DNA of 64,000 nt from Streptomyces monomycini (GTDB lineage: Bacteria; Actinomycetota; Actinomycetes; Streptomycetales; Streptomycetaceae), in the NCBI RefSeq assembly GCF_022271435.1, contig NZ_JAFIQY010000003.1, positions 248,001 to 312,000 of the forward strand, in the 5' to 3' direction. Both the position numbers and the translations under genes were made by a program. Of the stretch, positions 1 to 7,478 are shown one piece after another; position 1 is the stretch's first letter; every line of letters begins with the position of its first letter. The notes below the pieces were generated by a model. That model did no database searches and was not told the DNA's origin. It worked only from the letters and a program-made list of their open reading frames with translations.

Positions 1-49
1 AGCCGTTTCCCGGTTGGGCAGAGCACGACGGGCGAAGGTACACGTCGTC

Positions 50-1879
50 ATGGAAACAGCAGAGCCTCGCGGTGGGGCGGGAAGCGGTACGTCACCCCAC
101 CTCATCCGTATGGAATCCGGCATTTCCCTTCCCACGCCCGAGGAATGGCCCGCCGAAATCCGCGCATTGACCCTGGGAGAAATTCCGGTGGTGCCTCTCG
201 ACGCCTGGAGCGTGCTCTGCGAAAGCATGGGGGTGGACGGCGAGCGCAGTGCTCCGGAAGCGCTCGAAGCGCTTCTGCCGCAGCACACCGGCACCTTGCG
301 GTGGGTGCCGGACGACCCGGCCACGGGCGGCGGCGTGGCGTTCGTCCACGAAGGCGTGGCCCGTGCACTGCGTCCGTCCGGGCCGGAGGCTGTCGCGGCG
401 CACGTACGGGCCGCGGAACTGCTCGGGGAACGGCTTGCGTCGCGGCCGTACCCGGGAGGCTGGGCCGGTGGTGATGCCCTGGCGCGGTACGCCGCCCAGG
501 CCGTACCCGGCCATGCCGCGGCCTCCGGACGCCTGCGGGAGATGGCGGAGGACCGCCGGCTCCTCACGTGCCTGTCCCCCGCCGCGGTGATGGAGGCCGT
601 ACGCGCCGCCTTCGGCAAGGACGTCCCGCCGGACACCGTCGCCGCGGACCTGTGCTTCGTCGAACGGTTCGCCATGGAGCCGATGCGGCAGAGCGAATGG
701 GCCTCCTGGCTGCATCACTTCGCGACCGCCCGAGGGGACGGGGCGGGCGCGGACGCCGTGCTGGCTTCGGGGGTAGAGATGCGGTGGCGAACGCGGTGGA
801 GCGATCTGCGTCCGATGGGGGTGTTCCACGAAGGGGATGCCGATGCCGTCTACGGAGCGGGCACTCTGCTCCGTCCGTCCGGCATCAGCGGACTCACCGC
901 TACGGAGCGGACGGTCCGGGCTTCCAGCGACGACCTGGAAAGTACGTGGACATGGTCCCTGCGCTCGGGGCAGCGGCAGAGCGAGCCGGACGGCGCCGGG
1001 GACGAGGCATCGGACTCGACCGTCCGGCCCATGGTCAACACTTCCCGCGGCTGGCGCCCCGCCCCGCATACGACCGGGACGGCCTTCATGCCGCGCTGCC
1101 CGAGGGACGTCTCGGAGGGGGTACGGGTCGGGAACCTCGCGGTGCTCGGCGGCCGCCGTGGTGTCTTCGCCGTGGAGTTCTTGTCGGACGACCCGGCCGA
1201 GGACACGGCGGGGGAAACGTCCCCCTGGTACGCGGCGCCCCTCTTGGACGTCTACGCCCGCTCGGTCGCGCCGCGTCCGCTCGCCGACGCCTTCAGGGAC
1301 CCGTCCGCGGAATTCCTCGCCGCGGTGTTCGGCGCGGACTGCCTGCTCCGCCCGTCCGAGTCGGAGCTGCCGGAGGGGCTGCGGGGTACGGATGCGGCCC
1401 GTTGGCTCGTCGGGCGCGGGATGCCGTTGACGGAGATGCTCACGCTCGACACCCGGCGACTGCGTACCGAAGGGATTCGGGAGCTTTCGGGCCTGGAGGT
1501 TTCGGGCCTGGAGGTTTCGGATCTGGAGGTTTCGGAGCAGGAGCTACCGGATCAGGAGGCAGCGGATTCCGGGCGGCCGGGGCCGTACTACCGGTTGGGC
1601 GAACTTCTCGGCGGGGACCTGCTGTTGGACGGCGCGACCGGACGCGTCCGGTGCGTGTCCGTCAATGTGGAGGAGCAGCTGGCAGCGAGTTCCCTGCCGC
1701 AGTTCGTCGCCCTGGTGTGCCTGATGCGCTGGCACCGTTTCATGCTGTCCGCGTCGCTCACCGAGGACGAGCGCGAAGCCCGGGCGGAACTGGAGGCGTG
1801 GCTCGCCGGGATCGATCCGGCGGCCGCCGCCGGGGAGGTCTGGGACACGCTGCTCAACGAGCCGGGGCTGGAGCCGTAG
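50..1879 (+). CDS. SUKH-4-like immunity-type protein, 609 aa
   Basis: The last ~100 residues (YYRLGELLGGDLLLD, then a TGRV strand and a LPQFVALV helix before an acidic end) resemble the SUKH-4 family, whose members neutralise nuclease or deaminase toxins of polymorphic toxin systems. The first ~500 residues have no motif I can name. ATG at 50 is used; ATG at 110 is an alternative, and the frame is open to the left edge, so the true start could lie outside. A five-residue repeat (residues ~478-502) precedes the SUKH-like part. The next gene encodes a YrhB-like protein, another immunity-type fold, which supports the reading. No partner toxin is visible. The family call is by eye only. Confidence 0.5.
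   Translation: METAEPRGGAGSGTSPHLIRMESGISLPTPEEWPAEIRALTLGEIPVVPLDAWSVLCESMGVDGERSAPEALEALLPQHTGTLRWVPDDPATGGGVAFVHEGVARALRPSGPEAVAAHVRAAELLGERLASRPYPGGWAGGDALARYAAQAVPGHAAASGRLREMAEDRRLLTCLSPAAVMEAVRAAFGKDVPPDTVAADLCFVERFAMEPMRQSEWASWLHHFATARGDGAGADAVLASGVEMRWRTRWSDLRPMGVFHEGDADAVYGAGTLLRPSGISGLTATERTVRASSDDLESTWTWSLRSGQRQSEPDGAGDEASDSTVRPMVNTSRGWRPAPHTTGTAFMPRCPRDVSEGVRVGNLAVLGGRRGVFAVEFLSDDPAEDTAGETSPWYAAPLLDVYARSVAPRPLADAFRDPSAEFLAAVFGADCLLRPSESELPEGLRGTDAARWLVGRGMPLTEMLTLDTRRLRTEGIRELSGLEVSGLEVSDLEVSEQELPDQEAADSGRPGPYYRLGELLGGDLLLDGATGRVRCVSVNVEEQLAASSLPQFVALVCLMRWHRFMLSASLTEDEREARAELEAWLAGIDPAAAAGEVWDTLLNEPGLEP
1481..1555 (+). repeat. Five in-frame 15-bp tandem repeats inside the SUKH-4-like gene
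   Basis: Five consecutive 15-bp units encode variations of E-V-S-x-L (units LSGLE, VSGLE, VSDLE and so on). The unit length is a multiple of three, so copy-number changes would keep the frame. It probably forms a flexible linker before the C-terminal domain. Confidence 0.85.
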
Positions 1880-1898
1880 GCACCACCGGACGCCGGAC

Positions 1899-1968
1899 GC
1901 CGTGAGCCCGACGCCGTAAGCCGGACGCCGTAAGCCGGACGTCATAGGCCGGACACCGTGAGCCGGAC
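1899..1968. repeat. Five 14-bp tandem repeats downstream of the first gene
   Basis: Five near-identical copies based on GCCGTAAGCCGGAC fill much of the 132-bp gap between the two immunity-type genes. Copies 2 and 3 are identical. The tract may come from replication slippage; no hairpin typical of a terminator is seen. Confidence 0.85.
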
Positions 1969-2011
1969 GCCCGGAAATCGAGAACCAGGAATCAGGAACC
2001 AGAGGAAGCCC

Positions 2012-2347
2012 ATGCCCGACACCGGATCTCCCGGCGCCGACCGACCGGTGCCGGCGAACGCCGACGAAGCGCTGGCGATCGCCCGTACGGAGTACGCCCC
2101 CGTATGGCCCGACGGCACGCCCGCCCCGCTGCGGGTGCACGAGTTCGACATCGGATATCTCGTGTACGCGAAGCTGCCGCCCCGGCCGAAGACCACGCCG
2201 GACGGCCGGCGCCGCCCGCCGCGGAACCCGGGCGGGACGTGCGTGGTCGTGGCCAAGGACACCGGGGAGATCAGCAGCGTGCCGCTCCGGCCGCCGTCGG
2301 ACGCCATCGCGCTGTACCGGAAGTTCTACCGGCCGGACACGCTGTAA
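2012..2347 (+). CDS. YrhB-like small protein, 111 aa
   Basis: This small acidic protein has the layout of the YrhB/Imm35 family: an N-terminal helix with EALAIARTEYAP, a middle strand pair, then CVVVAKDTGEISSVP, the usual buried strand followed by a 'D-x-G-x-I' turn. Such proteins act as immunity factors in polymorphic toxin loci or as small chaperone-like proteins. ATG 2012 is chosen because AGAGG lies 7 bases upstream; the frame opens further upstream without a better site. It follows the SUKH-4-like gene on the same strand with 132 bp between. Family assignment is moderate; the target is unknown. Confidence 0.5.
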   Translation: MPDTGSPGADRPVPANADEALAIARTEYAPVWPDGTPAPLRVHEFDIGYLVYAKLPPRPKTTPDGRRRPPRNPGGTCVVVAKDTGEISSVPLRPPSDAIALYRKFYRPDTL

Positions 2348-2439
2348 CCCGACCCGACCCGACCCGTCCAGCCCCGGCACCGCCCCGGCCGGCCCCGCCC
2401 CGGCGCGCCTCGCGACGCGCCGGAGCCGCGCAGCAGAAC

Positions 2440-3435
2440 TCAGCCCTTCGACGCCGCGATCTGCCGCGACATGATCGTCGTCAGTTCGTACGCCGTGTGG
2501 GAAGCCGCCACCGACGTCATCTCGGCGTGGTCGTAGGCGGGGGCCACCTCCACGAGGTCGGCGGAGACGAGGTTGCAGCCGGCCAGGCCGCGCAGGATCT
2601 CCAGGAGTTCCCGGGAGGTCAGGCCGCCGGCCTCCGGGGTGCCGGTGCCGGGGGCGTGGGCCGGGTCCAGGACGTCGATGTCGATGGAGATGTACAGCGG
2701 GCGGTCGCCGATGCGCTGGCGGAGCTGGTCGGCGACCTCGTCGACGCCGCGGCGCATGACGTCCGCCGAGGTGACGATGCCGAAGCCCATCTTCTCGTCG
2801 TCGTCGAGGTCCTTCTTGCCGTAGAGGGGGCCGCGGGTGCCGACGTGGGAGAGGGCGGAGGTGTCGAGGATGCCTTCCTCGACGGCGCGGCGGAACGGGG
2901 TGCCGTGGGTGTACTCGGCGCCGAAGTAGGTGTCCCAGGTGTCCAGGTGCGCGTCGAAGTGGAGCAGCGCGACCGGGCCGTGCTTCTTGGCCATCGAGCG
3001 CAGCAGGGGCAGCGCGATGGTGTGGTCGCCGCCCAGTGTCATCAGGCGGGCGCCGGTGTCCAGGAGGTCGTCGGCGGCGGCCTCGATGGTCTCGACGGCC
3101 TCGTTGATGTTGAAGGGGTTGGCGGCTATGTCGCCGGCGTCGGCGACCTGCGCGAGCGCGAAGGGGGACGCGTCCTGGGCCGGGTTGTACGGGCGCAGCA
3201 GGCGCGACGCCTCGCGGATGGCGTTGCCGCCGAAGCGGGCGCCGGGGCGGTAGGAGACGCCGGTGTCGAAGGGGACACCGACCACCGCGACGTCGGCCGT
3301 GCCCACCTGGTCGAGGCGGGGCAGCCGGGCGAAGGTCGCCGGGCCCGCGTAGCGGGGGACGCGGGAGGAGTCGACGGGGCCGACGGGGTCCGTGGGGGCC
3401 TGGGAGGCGCCGGAAGCGGCGGGTGCGGTGGTCAT
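2440..3435 (-). CDS. speB: Agmatinase / guanidino-acid ureohydrolase (331 aa)
   Basis: A ureohydrolase of the arginase/agmatinase family, which splits a guanidino compound to urea and an amine. All manganese ligands are visible: GGDH (H138), the DAHLD motif (D161, H163, D165) and SIDIDVLDP (D252, D254). Length fits the family. The start at 3435 (MTTAPAAS) is preferred over 3477 because the first 14 residues are low in complexity; neither start has a strong ribosome site. It is transcribed away from the phosphatase gene, with a shared 111-bp promoter region. Agmatine as substrate is the usual annotation, but guanidinobutyrate or other guanidines are equally possible from sequence. Confidence 0.88.
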   Translation of the reverse strand: MTTAPAASGASQAPTDPVGPVDSSRVPRYAGPATFARLPRLDQVGTADVAVVGVPFDTGVSYRPGARFGGNAIREASRLLRPYNPAQDASPFALAQVADAGDIAANPFNINEAVETIEAAADDLLDTGARLMTLGGDHTIALPLLRSMAKKHGPVALLHFDAHLDTWDTYFGAEYTHGTPFRRAVEEGILDTSALSHVGTRGPLYGKKDLDDDEKMGFGIVTSADVMRRGVDEVADQLRQRIGDRPLYISIDIDVLDPAHAPGTGTPEAGGLTSRELLEILRGLAGCNLVSADLVEVAPAYDHAEMTSVAASHTAYELTTIMSRQIAASKG

Positions 3436-3500
3436 GGGGGGAGCGTAGGCAGCGGGGCCCGAGGTGCCCATGGACATTTGTGGTGATGTGGCGCCGGCCG

Positions 3501-3517
3501 ATGGACATCCCGTCCAT
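3501..3517. promoter_or_regulatory. Inverted repeat between speB and the phosphatase gene
   Basis: ATGGAC-ATCCC-GTCCAT is a 6+6 bp perfect inverted repeat in the divergent promoter region. A further copy of the half-site ATGGACA lies at 3470-3476. The arrangement suits a dimeric repressor acting on both genes. No regulator gene adjoins, so the binder is unknown. Confidence 0.4.
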
Positions 3518-3546
3518 GAGGCGGTGCTTCAAGGGACAATGACCTC

Positions 3547-4341
3547 ATGCCGATACTGCCGCCTGTTCCCAGCCGCACCGAACTCGTCGACCATCTCGTA
3601 CGGACCCGGATCGCCGGTGAGGTCGCCACTCCCCGCGAGAACAACCTCGACCACTACCGAAAGCTGGCCAACGGAGACCGTCACTACTGGCTCGGACTCG
3701 AACTCGGTGACCGCTGGACCGACGAGCAGGACGTGCTCGCCGTGATGGCCGAGCGGTGCGGCGTCATTGACGACACCCGTCACCGGATGGGCCAGGACAC
3801 CATCGATCCCGAGCTGACGGTGGACGCCCTGGAGCGCGCCGCCGCCCGGCTGCGCAAGGCCGCCGCCGGGCGCGAACGCGTGCTGTTCGCGACCGGGCAC
3901 CCGGGCGGGCTGCTGGACGTGCACCGGGCCACCGCCGAGGCGCTGCGCGCCCAGGGCTGCGACATCGTCGTCGTGCCGGACGGGTTGCGGGCGGACGAGG
4001 GTGTGGTGTTCCAGTTCGCCGACGTGGCGATGCTGGAGCGCGGCGCGACGCTGTGGCACACCCACTCCCCCGCGCCGATGACCGCCGTACTGGACGGGCT
4101 GGAGCGGGCGGGCGAGGCGCTGCCCGATCTGGTCATGGCCGATCACGGCTGGGCCGGGTGCGCGGGCCAGCGTGGTCTGGACGCCATCGGGTTCGCGGAC
4201 TGCAACGACCCGGCGCTGTTCGTCGGCGAGGCGGAGGGCACGTTGCAGGTGACCATTCCGCTGGACGATCACGTTCTGAGCCCGCGGTACTACGACCCGC
4301 TGACGGCGTACCTGCTGGGCGCGGCGGGGCTGCTGGGCTGA
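3547..4341 (+). CDS. Conserved actinobacterial phosphatase-annotated protein, 264 aa
   Basis: A conserved Streptomyces protein usually annotated as a phosphatase. Recognisable blocks are NNLDHYRKLANGDRHYWLG near the N-terminus, LFATGHPGGLLDVHRATA mid-protein, and FADCNDPALFVGEAEG followed by PLDDHVLSPRYYDP near the end. No signal peptide or membrane segment is seen, so it should be cytoplasmic. Conserved Asp, His and Asn clusters suggest a metal-dependent hydrolase fold, but I cannot name the substrate. It diverges from speB and converges on the thioesterase gene, with a hairpin between. Confidence 0.65.
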   Translation: MPILPPVPSRTELVDHLVRTRIAGEVATPRENNLDHYRKLANGDRHYWLGLELGDRWTDEQDVLAVMAERCGVIDDTRHRMGQDTIDPELTVDALERAAARLRKAAAGRERVLFATGHPGGLLDVHRATAEALRAQGCDIVVVPDGLRADEGVVFQFADVAMLERGATLWHTHSPAPMTAVLDGLERAGEALPDLVMADHGWAGCAGQRGLDAIGFADCNDPALFVGEAEGTLQVTIPLDDHVLSPRYYDPLTAYLLGAAGLLG

Positions 4342-4353
4342 ACGGTCCGGTGG

Positions 4354-4381
4354 GCGGCACGTGGAACGCACCACGTGCCGC
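4354..4381. terminator. Hairpin between convergent phosphatase and tesB genes
   Basis: Perfect 11-bp arms GCGGCACGTGG / CCACGTGCCGC with a 6-nt loop lie 12 bp after the phosphatase stop and 60 bp after the tesB stop, as expected for a bidirectional terminator. No U-tract follows, which is common in Streptomyces. Two exact-spaced 18-bp direct repeats (4399-4416, 4417-4434) lie just beyond. Confidence 0.7.
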
Positions 4382-4441
4382 GCCCCCTCGTCCCCGAGAC
4401 AACACTCGCCTCCGTGACAACGCTCGCCTCCGTGACGCCCC

Positions 4442-5326
4442 TCACCCCCGCGGCACCCGGATGACCCCCTCCTGGATCACCGACACCGCCAGCCGCCCGT
4501 CCGCCGTGAAGATCCGGCCCTTGCCCAGTCCCCGCCCGCCCTGCGCGGTGGGTGACTCCTGGTCGTACAGCAGCCAGTCGTCGGCGCGGAACGGCCGGTG
4601 GAACCACATGGCGTGGTCCAGGCTCGCGCCGACCACGTCGCCGACCGCCCACCCGCCGCGCCCGTGCGCGAGCAGCACCGAGTCCAGCAGGGTCATGTCG
4701 GAGACGTAGGTGACCAGGCAGATGTGCAGCAGCGGCTGGTCGATGTCGCCGTCCAGCTTGCCGTGCGTACGGAACCAGACCTGGGAGCGCGGTTCGCGCG
4801 GCTCGCCCGCGGTGCCGAACGGCGGTGCGTCCACGTAGCGCAGGTCGACGGCGGCCCGCGCCTCCAGGAGGCGCTGCGCGACGCCCGGTTCGCGGAAGCG
4901 GTCGGCGTAGCGGGGCAGCATCTCGGCGGCGGTCGGCAGGGTCAGCGGGTCCGGTGCGGACGGCATCGGCTCCTGGTGCTCCATGCCCTCCTCGTACACC
5001 TGGAAGGAGGCGGAGAGGTGGAAGATCGGCTGGCCGTGCTGGACAGCGACGACGCGGCGGGTGGTGAAGGACCGGCCGTCCCGGATGCGGTCGACGGTGT
5101 AGACGATGGGCGCGCCGGGGTCGCCGGGGCGCAGGAAGTAGGCGTGCAGGGAGTGCGGGGGGCGGTCGTCGGGGACCGTGCGCCCGGCGGCGACCAGGGC
5201 CTGGGCGGCGACCTGGCCGCCGAAGACCCGGGGGACGACGGACGGGCGGCTGGTGCCGCGGAAGATGTCCTGCTCGATGGGCTCCAGGTCGAGCTGTTCG
5301 AGCAGGGCGGTGAGGGCGTCGTTCAC
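4442..5326 (-). CDS. tesB: Acyl-CoA thioesterase II (TesB-type), 294 aa
   Basis: A double-hotdog acyl-CoA thioesterase that hydrolyses medium- to long-chain acyl-CoA. Diagnostic TesB blocks are FRGTSRPSVVPRVFGGQVAAQAL at the start (read from residue ~20), HSLHAYFLRPGD, RDGRSFTTRRV, LLDSVLLAHGR, SLDHAMWFHRPFRADDW and LLYDQESP near the end. GTG 5326 is used: the longer reading frame runs into the upstream acyl-CoA dehydrogenase gene and its extra residues look like frame shadow. It ends a fatty-acyl block; the dehydrogenase gene upstream is 49 bp away on the same strand, so co-transcription is likely. Confidence 0.9.
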   Translation of the reverse strand: MNDALTALLEQLDLEPIEQDIFRGTSRPSVVPRVFGGQVAAQALVAAGRTVPDDRPPHSLHAYFLRPGDPGAPIVYTVDRIRDGRSFTTRRVVAVQHGQPIFHLSASFQVYEEGMEHQEPMPSAPDPLTLPTAAEMLPRYADRFREPGVAQRLLEARAAVDLRYVDAPPFGTAGEPREPRSQVWFRTHGKLDGDIDQPLLHICLVTYVSDMTLLDSVLLAHGRGGWAVGDVVGASLDHAMWFHRPFRADDWLLYDQESPTAQGGRGLGKGRIFTADGRLAVSVIQEGVIRVPRG

Positions 5327-5375
5327 GCGCGTACGGCTTTCACTCGGGCGGGGCGCGGGGGCCGGCTGCCGGGCC

Positions 5376-6533
5376 TCACAGCCCCATGGACTTGGCGACG
5401 ATCGAGCGCATGACCTCGCTGGTGCCGCCGTAGATGCGGGTGACGCGGGTGTCGGCGTACAGGCGGGAGATCGGGTACTCCTGCATGTAGCCGTAGCCGC
5501 CGTGCAGCTGAAGGCACTTGTCAATGACGACGGCGGCGCGCTCGGTGGTGAAGAGCTTGGCGGAGGCGGCGTCGGCGGCGGTCAGTTCGCCCGCGTCGTG
5601 GGCCTCCAGGGCGCGGTCCACGACGGCCTGCATGGCGTCCACCTCGGACTTGCAGTCCGCGAGGACGAACTTGGTGTTCTGGAAGGAGGCGACGGACTTG
5701 CCGAAGACCTCGCGCTCCTGGACGTACTCCTTGGCGAACCGGACGGCGGCGGCTGCCTGGGCGTAGGCGCCGATGGCGATGCCGAGACGTTCCTGCGGGA
5801 GGTTCTGGCCAAGGTAGGAGAACGCCTTGCCCTCCTCGCCGAGGCGGTCTTCCACGGGCACCTTGACGTCGGTGAAGGACAGTTCGGCGGTGTCGGAGCT
5901 CTTGAGGCCGAGCTTTTCCAGCTTGCGGCCGACGGCGTAGCCCTCGGAGGTGGTGTCGACGACCAGGAGGGTGATGCCGCCGCGGCGGTCCTCGGGGGTG
6001 GGCGGCGCCGTACGGGCGCAGACGATCACGCGGTCGGCGAGGACGCCGCCGGTGATGAAAGTCTTGGCGCCGTTGAGGACGTAGTGGGTGCCGTCCGCGG
6101 AGAGCTTCGCGGTGGTCTTCATGCCGGCCAGGTCGGAGCCGGTGCCGGGCTCGGTCATGGCGATGGCGGTCATCATGTCGCCGGAGACGAAGGGCGGCAG
6201 CCAGCGCCGCTTCTGCTCCTCGGTGGCGTACTTGAGGAAGTACGGGAGGCAGAGCGCGGTGTGCACGCCGGAGCCGCCGAAGCTGACGCCGGCCCGGGCG
6301 CACTCCTCGGTGATGACGGCGTTGAACTTGAAGCTGGTCTCGCCGGCGCCGCCGTACTCCTCGGGGACCTCGATGCCGAAGACGCCCAGCTCGCCGAGTT
6401 TCTTGTAGAAGTCGCGGGGGGCCTGTCCGGCCTGCATCCACTCGTCGTAGACGGGGACGACCTCGGCGGCGATGAAGTCGCGGATGGTCTCCCGGAACGC
6501 CTCGTGATCCTCGTTGAACACCGTACGACGCAT
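5376..6533 (-). CDS. Acyl-CoA dehydrogenase, LCAD-like (385 aa)
   Basis: An FAD-dependent acyl-CoA dehydrogenase. FAD/substrate blocks include AMTEPGTGSDLAGMKTTA and LHGGYGYMQEYPISR. At the usual base position it has YGGTSEV rather than YEGT, so the base used by short/medium-chain enzymes is absent; the alternative Glu of long-chain/isovaleryl enzymes is present in LPQER (E248). This predicts an LCAD-type active site. ATG 6533 follows a candidate operator (6580-6595). The tesB gene follows on the same strand, and a TetR gene lies 80 bp upstream on the same strand. Substrate chain length cannot be read from sequence. Confidence 0.9.
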   Translation of the reverse strand: MRRTVFNEDHEAFRETIRDFIAAEVVPVYDEWMQAGQAPRDFYKKLGELGVFGIEVPEEYGGAGETSFKFNAVITEECARAGVSFGGSGVHTALCLPYFLKYATEEQKRRWLPPFVSGDMMTAIAMTEPGTGSDLAGMKTTAKLSADGTHYVLNGAKTFITGGVLADRVIVCARTAPPTPEDRRGGITLLVVDTTSEGYAVGRKLEKLGLKSSDTAELSFTDVKVPVEDRLGEEGKAFSYLGQNLPQERLGIAIGAYAQAAAAVRFAKEYVQEREVFGKSVASFQNTKFVLADCKSEVDAMQAVVDRALEAHDAGELTAADAASAKLFTTERAAVVIDKCLQLHGGYGYMQEYPISRLYADTRVTRIYGGTSEVMRSIVAKSMGL

Positions 6534-6579
6534 CCGCCGCCTCCTCAGGTCCGCCGGCCGGCCACCACCGACCCCTCGA

Positions 6580-6595
6580 CTAAGCGCTTGCTCAG
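6580..6595. promoter_or_regulatory. Palindromic element upstream of the acyl-CoA dehydrogenase gene
   Basis: CTAAGCGCTTGCTCAG, centred on the perfect palindrome AAGCGCTT, lies 47-62 bp before the dehydrogenase start and 19 bp after the TetR stop. It resembles operator sequences of TetR regulators of acyl-CoA genes in actinomycetes. It differs from the two GTTA-type sites in front of the TetR gene, so a different regulator is likely. Confidence 0.45.
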
Positions 6596-6613
6596 CCGAA
6601 AGCTACCCGCCGG

Positions 6614-7333
6614 TCAGTGAGACTGTCCAGAGGTGCCCGAGGGGGCGGAGAGCCCCCCGGGCCCGCCCGCGACCCCGCCCGCGCGCCCGCTCGCACTCCC
6701 GCTCGCACCCTCGCCCACACGCCCGCTCGCCCCCTCGTCCACGCCCGCCGCCGCGAACGCCCCCCGGGCCAGCCGGTGCAGCAGCGCCGACATCTCCGTA
6801 CGGCCCGGAAGCGCGCCGGGGCGGCTGAGGTGCGGGGTCGAGTTGAGCAGGCCGAAGACGGCGTGCACGGAGGCGCGCGCGTCCGCTTCCGCGTACGCCG
6901 GGTACACCTCGCGCACCACCTGCACCCACAGTTCCACGTACTCGCGCTGGAGGCGGCGCACCCGCTTGCGGTCGGCCTCGCGCAGCCGGTCCAGTTCGCG
7001 GTCGTGGACGGTGATCAGCGGGCGGTCGTCGAGGGCGAAGTCGATGTGCCCCTCGATCAGGGCGTCCAGCACCGCGGCGGGGCTGTCGCCCCCGGAAGCG
7101 GCGCGGATGCGGCCGCCCTCCAGGAGCCGTTCACTGATACCGACGAGCAGTTCGGCCAGCATCGCGTCCTTGCCGGCGAAATGCCGGTAGAGGCCGGGCC
7201 CGGAGATGCCGACGGCGGCACCGATCTCGTCCACGCCGACACCGTGGAACCCGCGCTCGGCGAAGAGCCGGGCCGCCTCCTTGAGGATCTGCTCGCGTCG
7301 GCTGGTGGCTGCCGGGGCGTGTGTGCTGCTCAT
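6614..7333 (-). CDS. TetR-family repressor of the leucine/acyl-CoA block, 239 aa
   Basis: The N-terminus is a typical TetR helix-turn-helix: REQILKEAARLFAERGFHG, VDEIGAAVGIS, then GLYRHFAGKDAML. The ligand domain follows to residue ~190. The last ~45 residues are a Gly/Ala/Ser-rich tail made of imperfect EGASG repeats, unlike normal TetR ends. It diverges from the mccB-mccA-hmgL-acdH operon, and two matching 16-bp operator-like sites lie between. A TACAAT box ends 7 nt before the ATG with no ribosome site, so the mRNA is probably leaderless. It most likely represses itself and the divergent operon, with an acyl-CoA as inducer (inferred). Confidence 0.85.
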   Translation of the reverse strand: MSSTHAPAATSRREQILKEAARLFAERGFHGVGVDEIGAAVGISGPGLYRHFAGKDAMLAELLVGISERLLEGGRIRAASGGDSPAAVLDALIEGHIDFALDDRPLITVHDRELDRLREADRKRVRRLQREYVELWVQVVREVYPAYAEADARASVHAVFGLLNSTPHLSRPGALPGRTEMSALLHRLARGAFAAAGVDEGASGRVGEGASGSASGRAGGVAGGPGGLSAPSGTSGQSH

Positions 7334-7340
7334 ACAACTA

Positions 7341-7371
7341 ATTGTAGACAGGCGGGTTAGTGGTCGTTAAC
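7341..7371 (-). promoter_or_regulatory. Leaderless promoter of the TetR gene
   Basis: On the minus strand TTAACG and TACAAT are separated by 18 bp, and TACAAT ends 7 nt before the ATG at 7333, placing the transcription start at or next to the start codon. The -35 element overlaps operator-like site 1 (7356-7371), so the repressor would block its own transcription. Confidence 0.5.
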
Positions 7372-7401
7372 CTGGGAGAAATGAAGTTAACGCCCATTAA
7401 C
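7356..7401. promoter_or_regulatory. Pair of 16-bp TetR-type operators
   Basis: Site 1 is GTTAGTGGTCGTTAAC (7356-7371). Site 2 is GTTAACGCCCATTAAC (7386-7401), whose reverse complement GTTAATGGGCGTTAAC matches site 1 at 14 of 16 positions. Their centres are 30 bp apart, about three helical turns, so two dimers would sit on the same face. They lie between the TetR gene and mccB and are the obvious control point. Confidence 0.7.
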
Positions 7402-7478
7402 GGCCGGGCGATCCCCGGCGTCCGCGGCAGCCGTACGAAGCCGCCGTGGTGAGGGAGCCGAAGGAGGCGGGGGCACGG

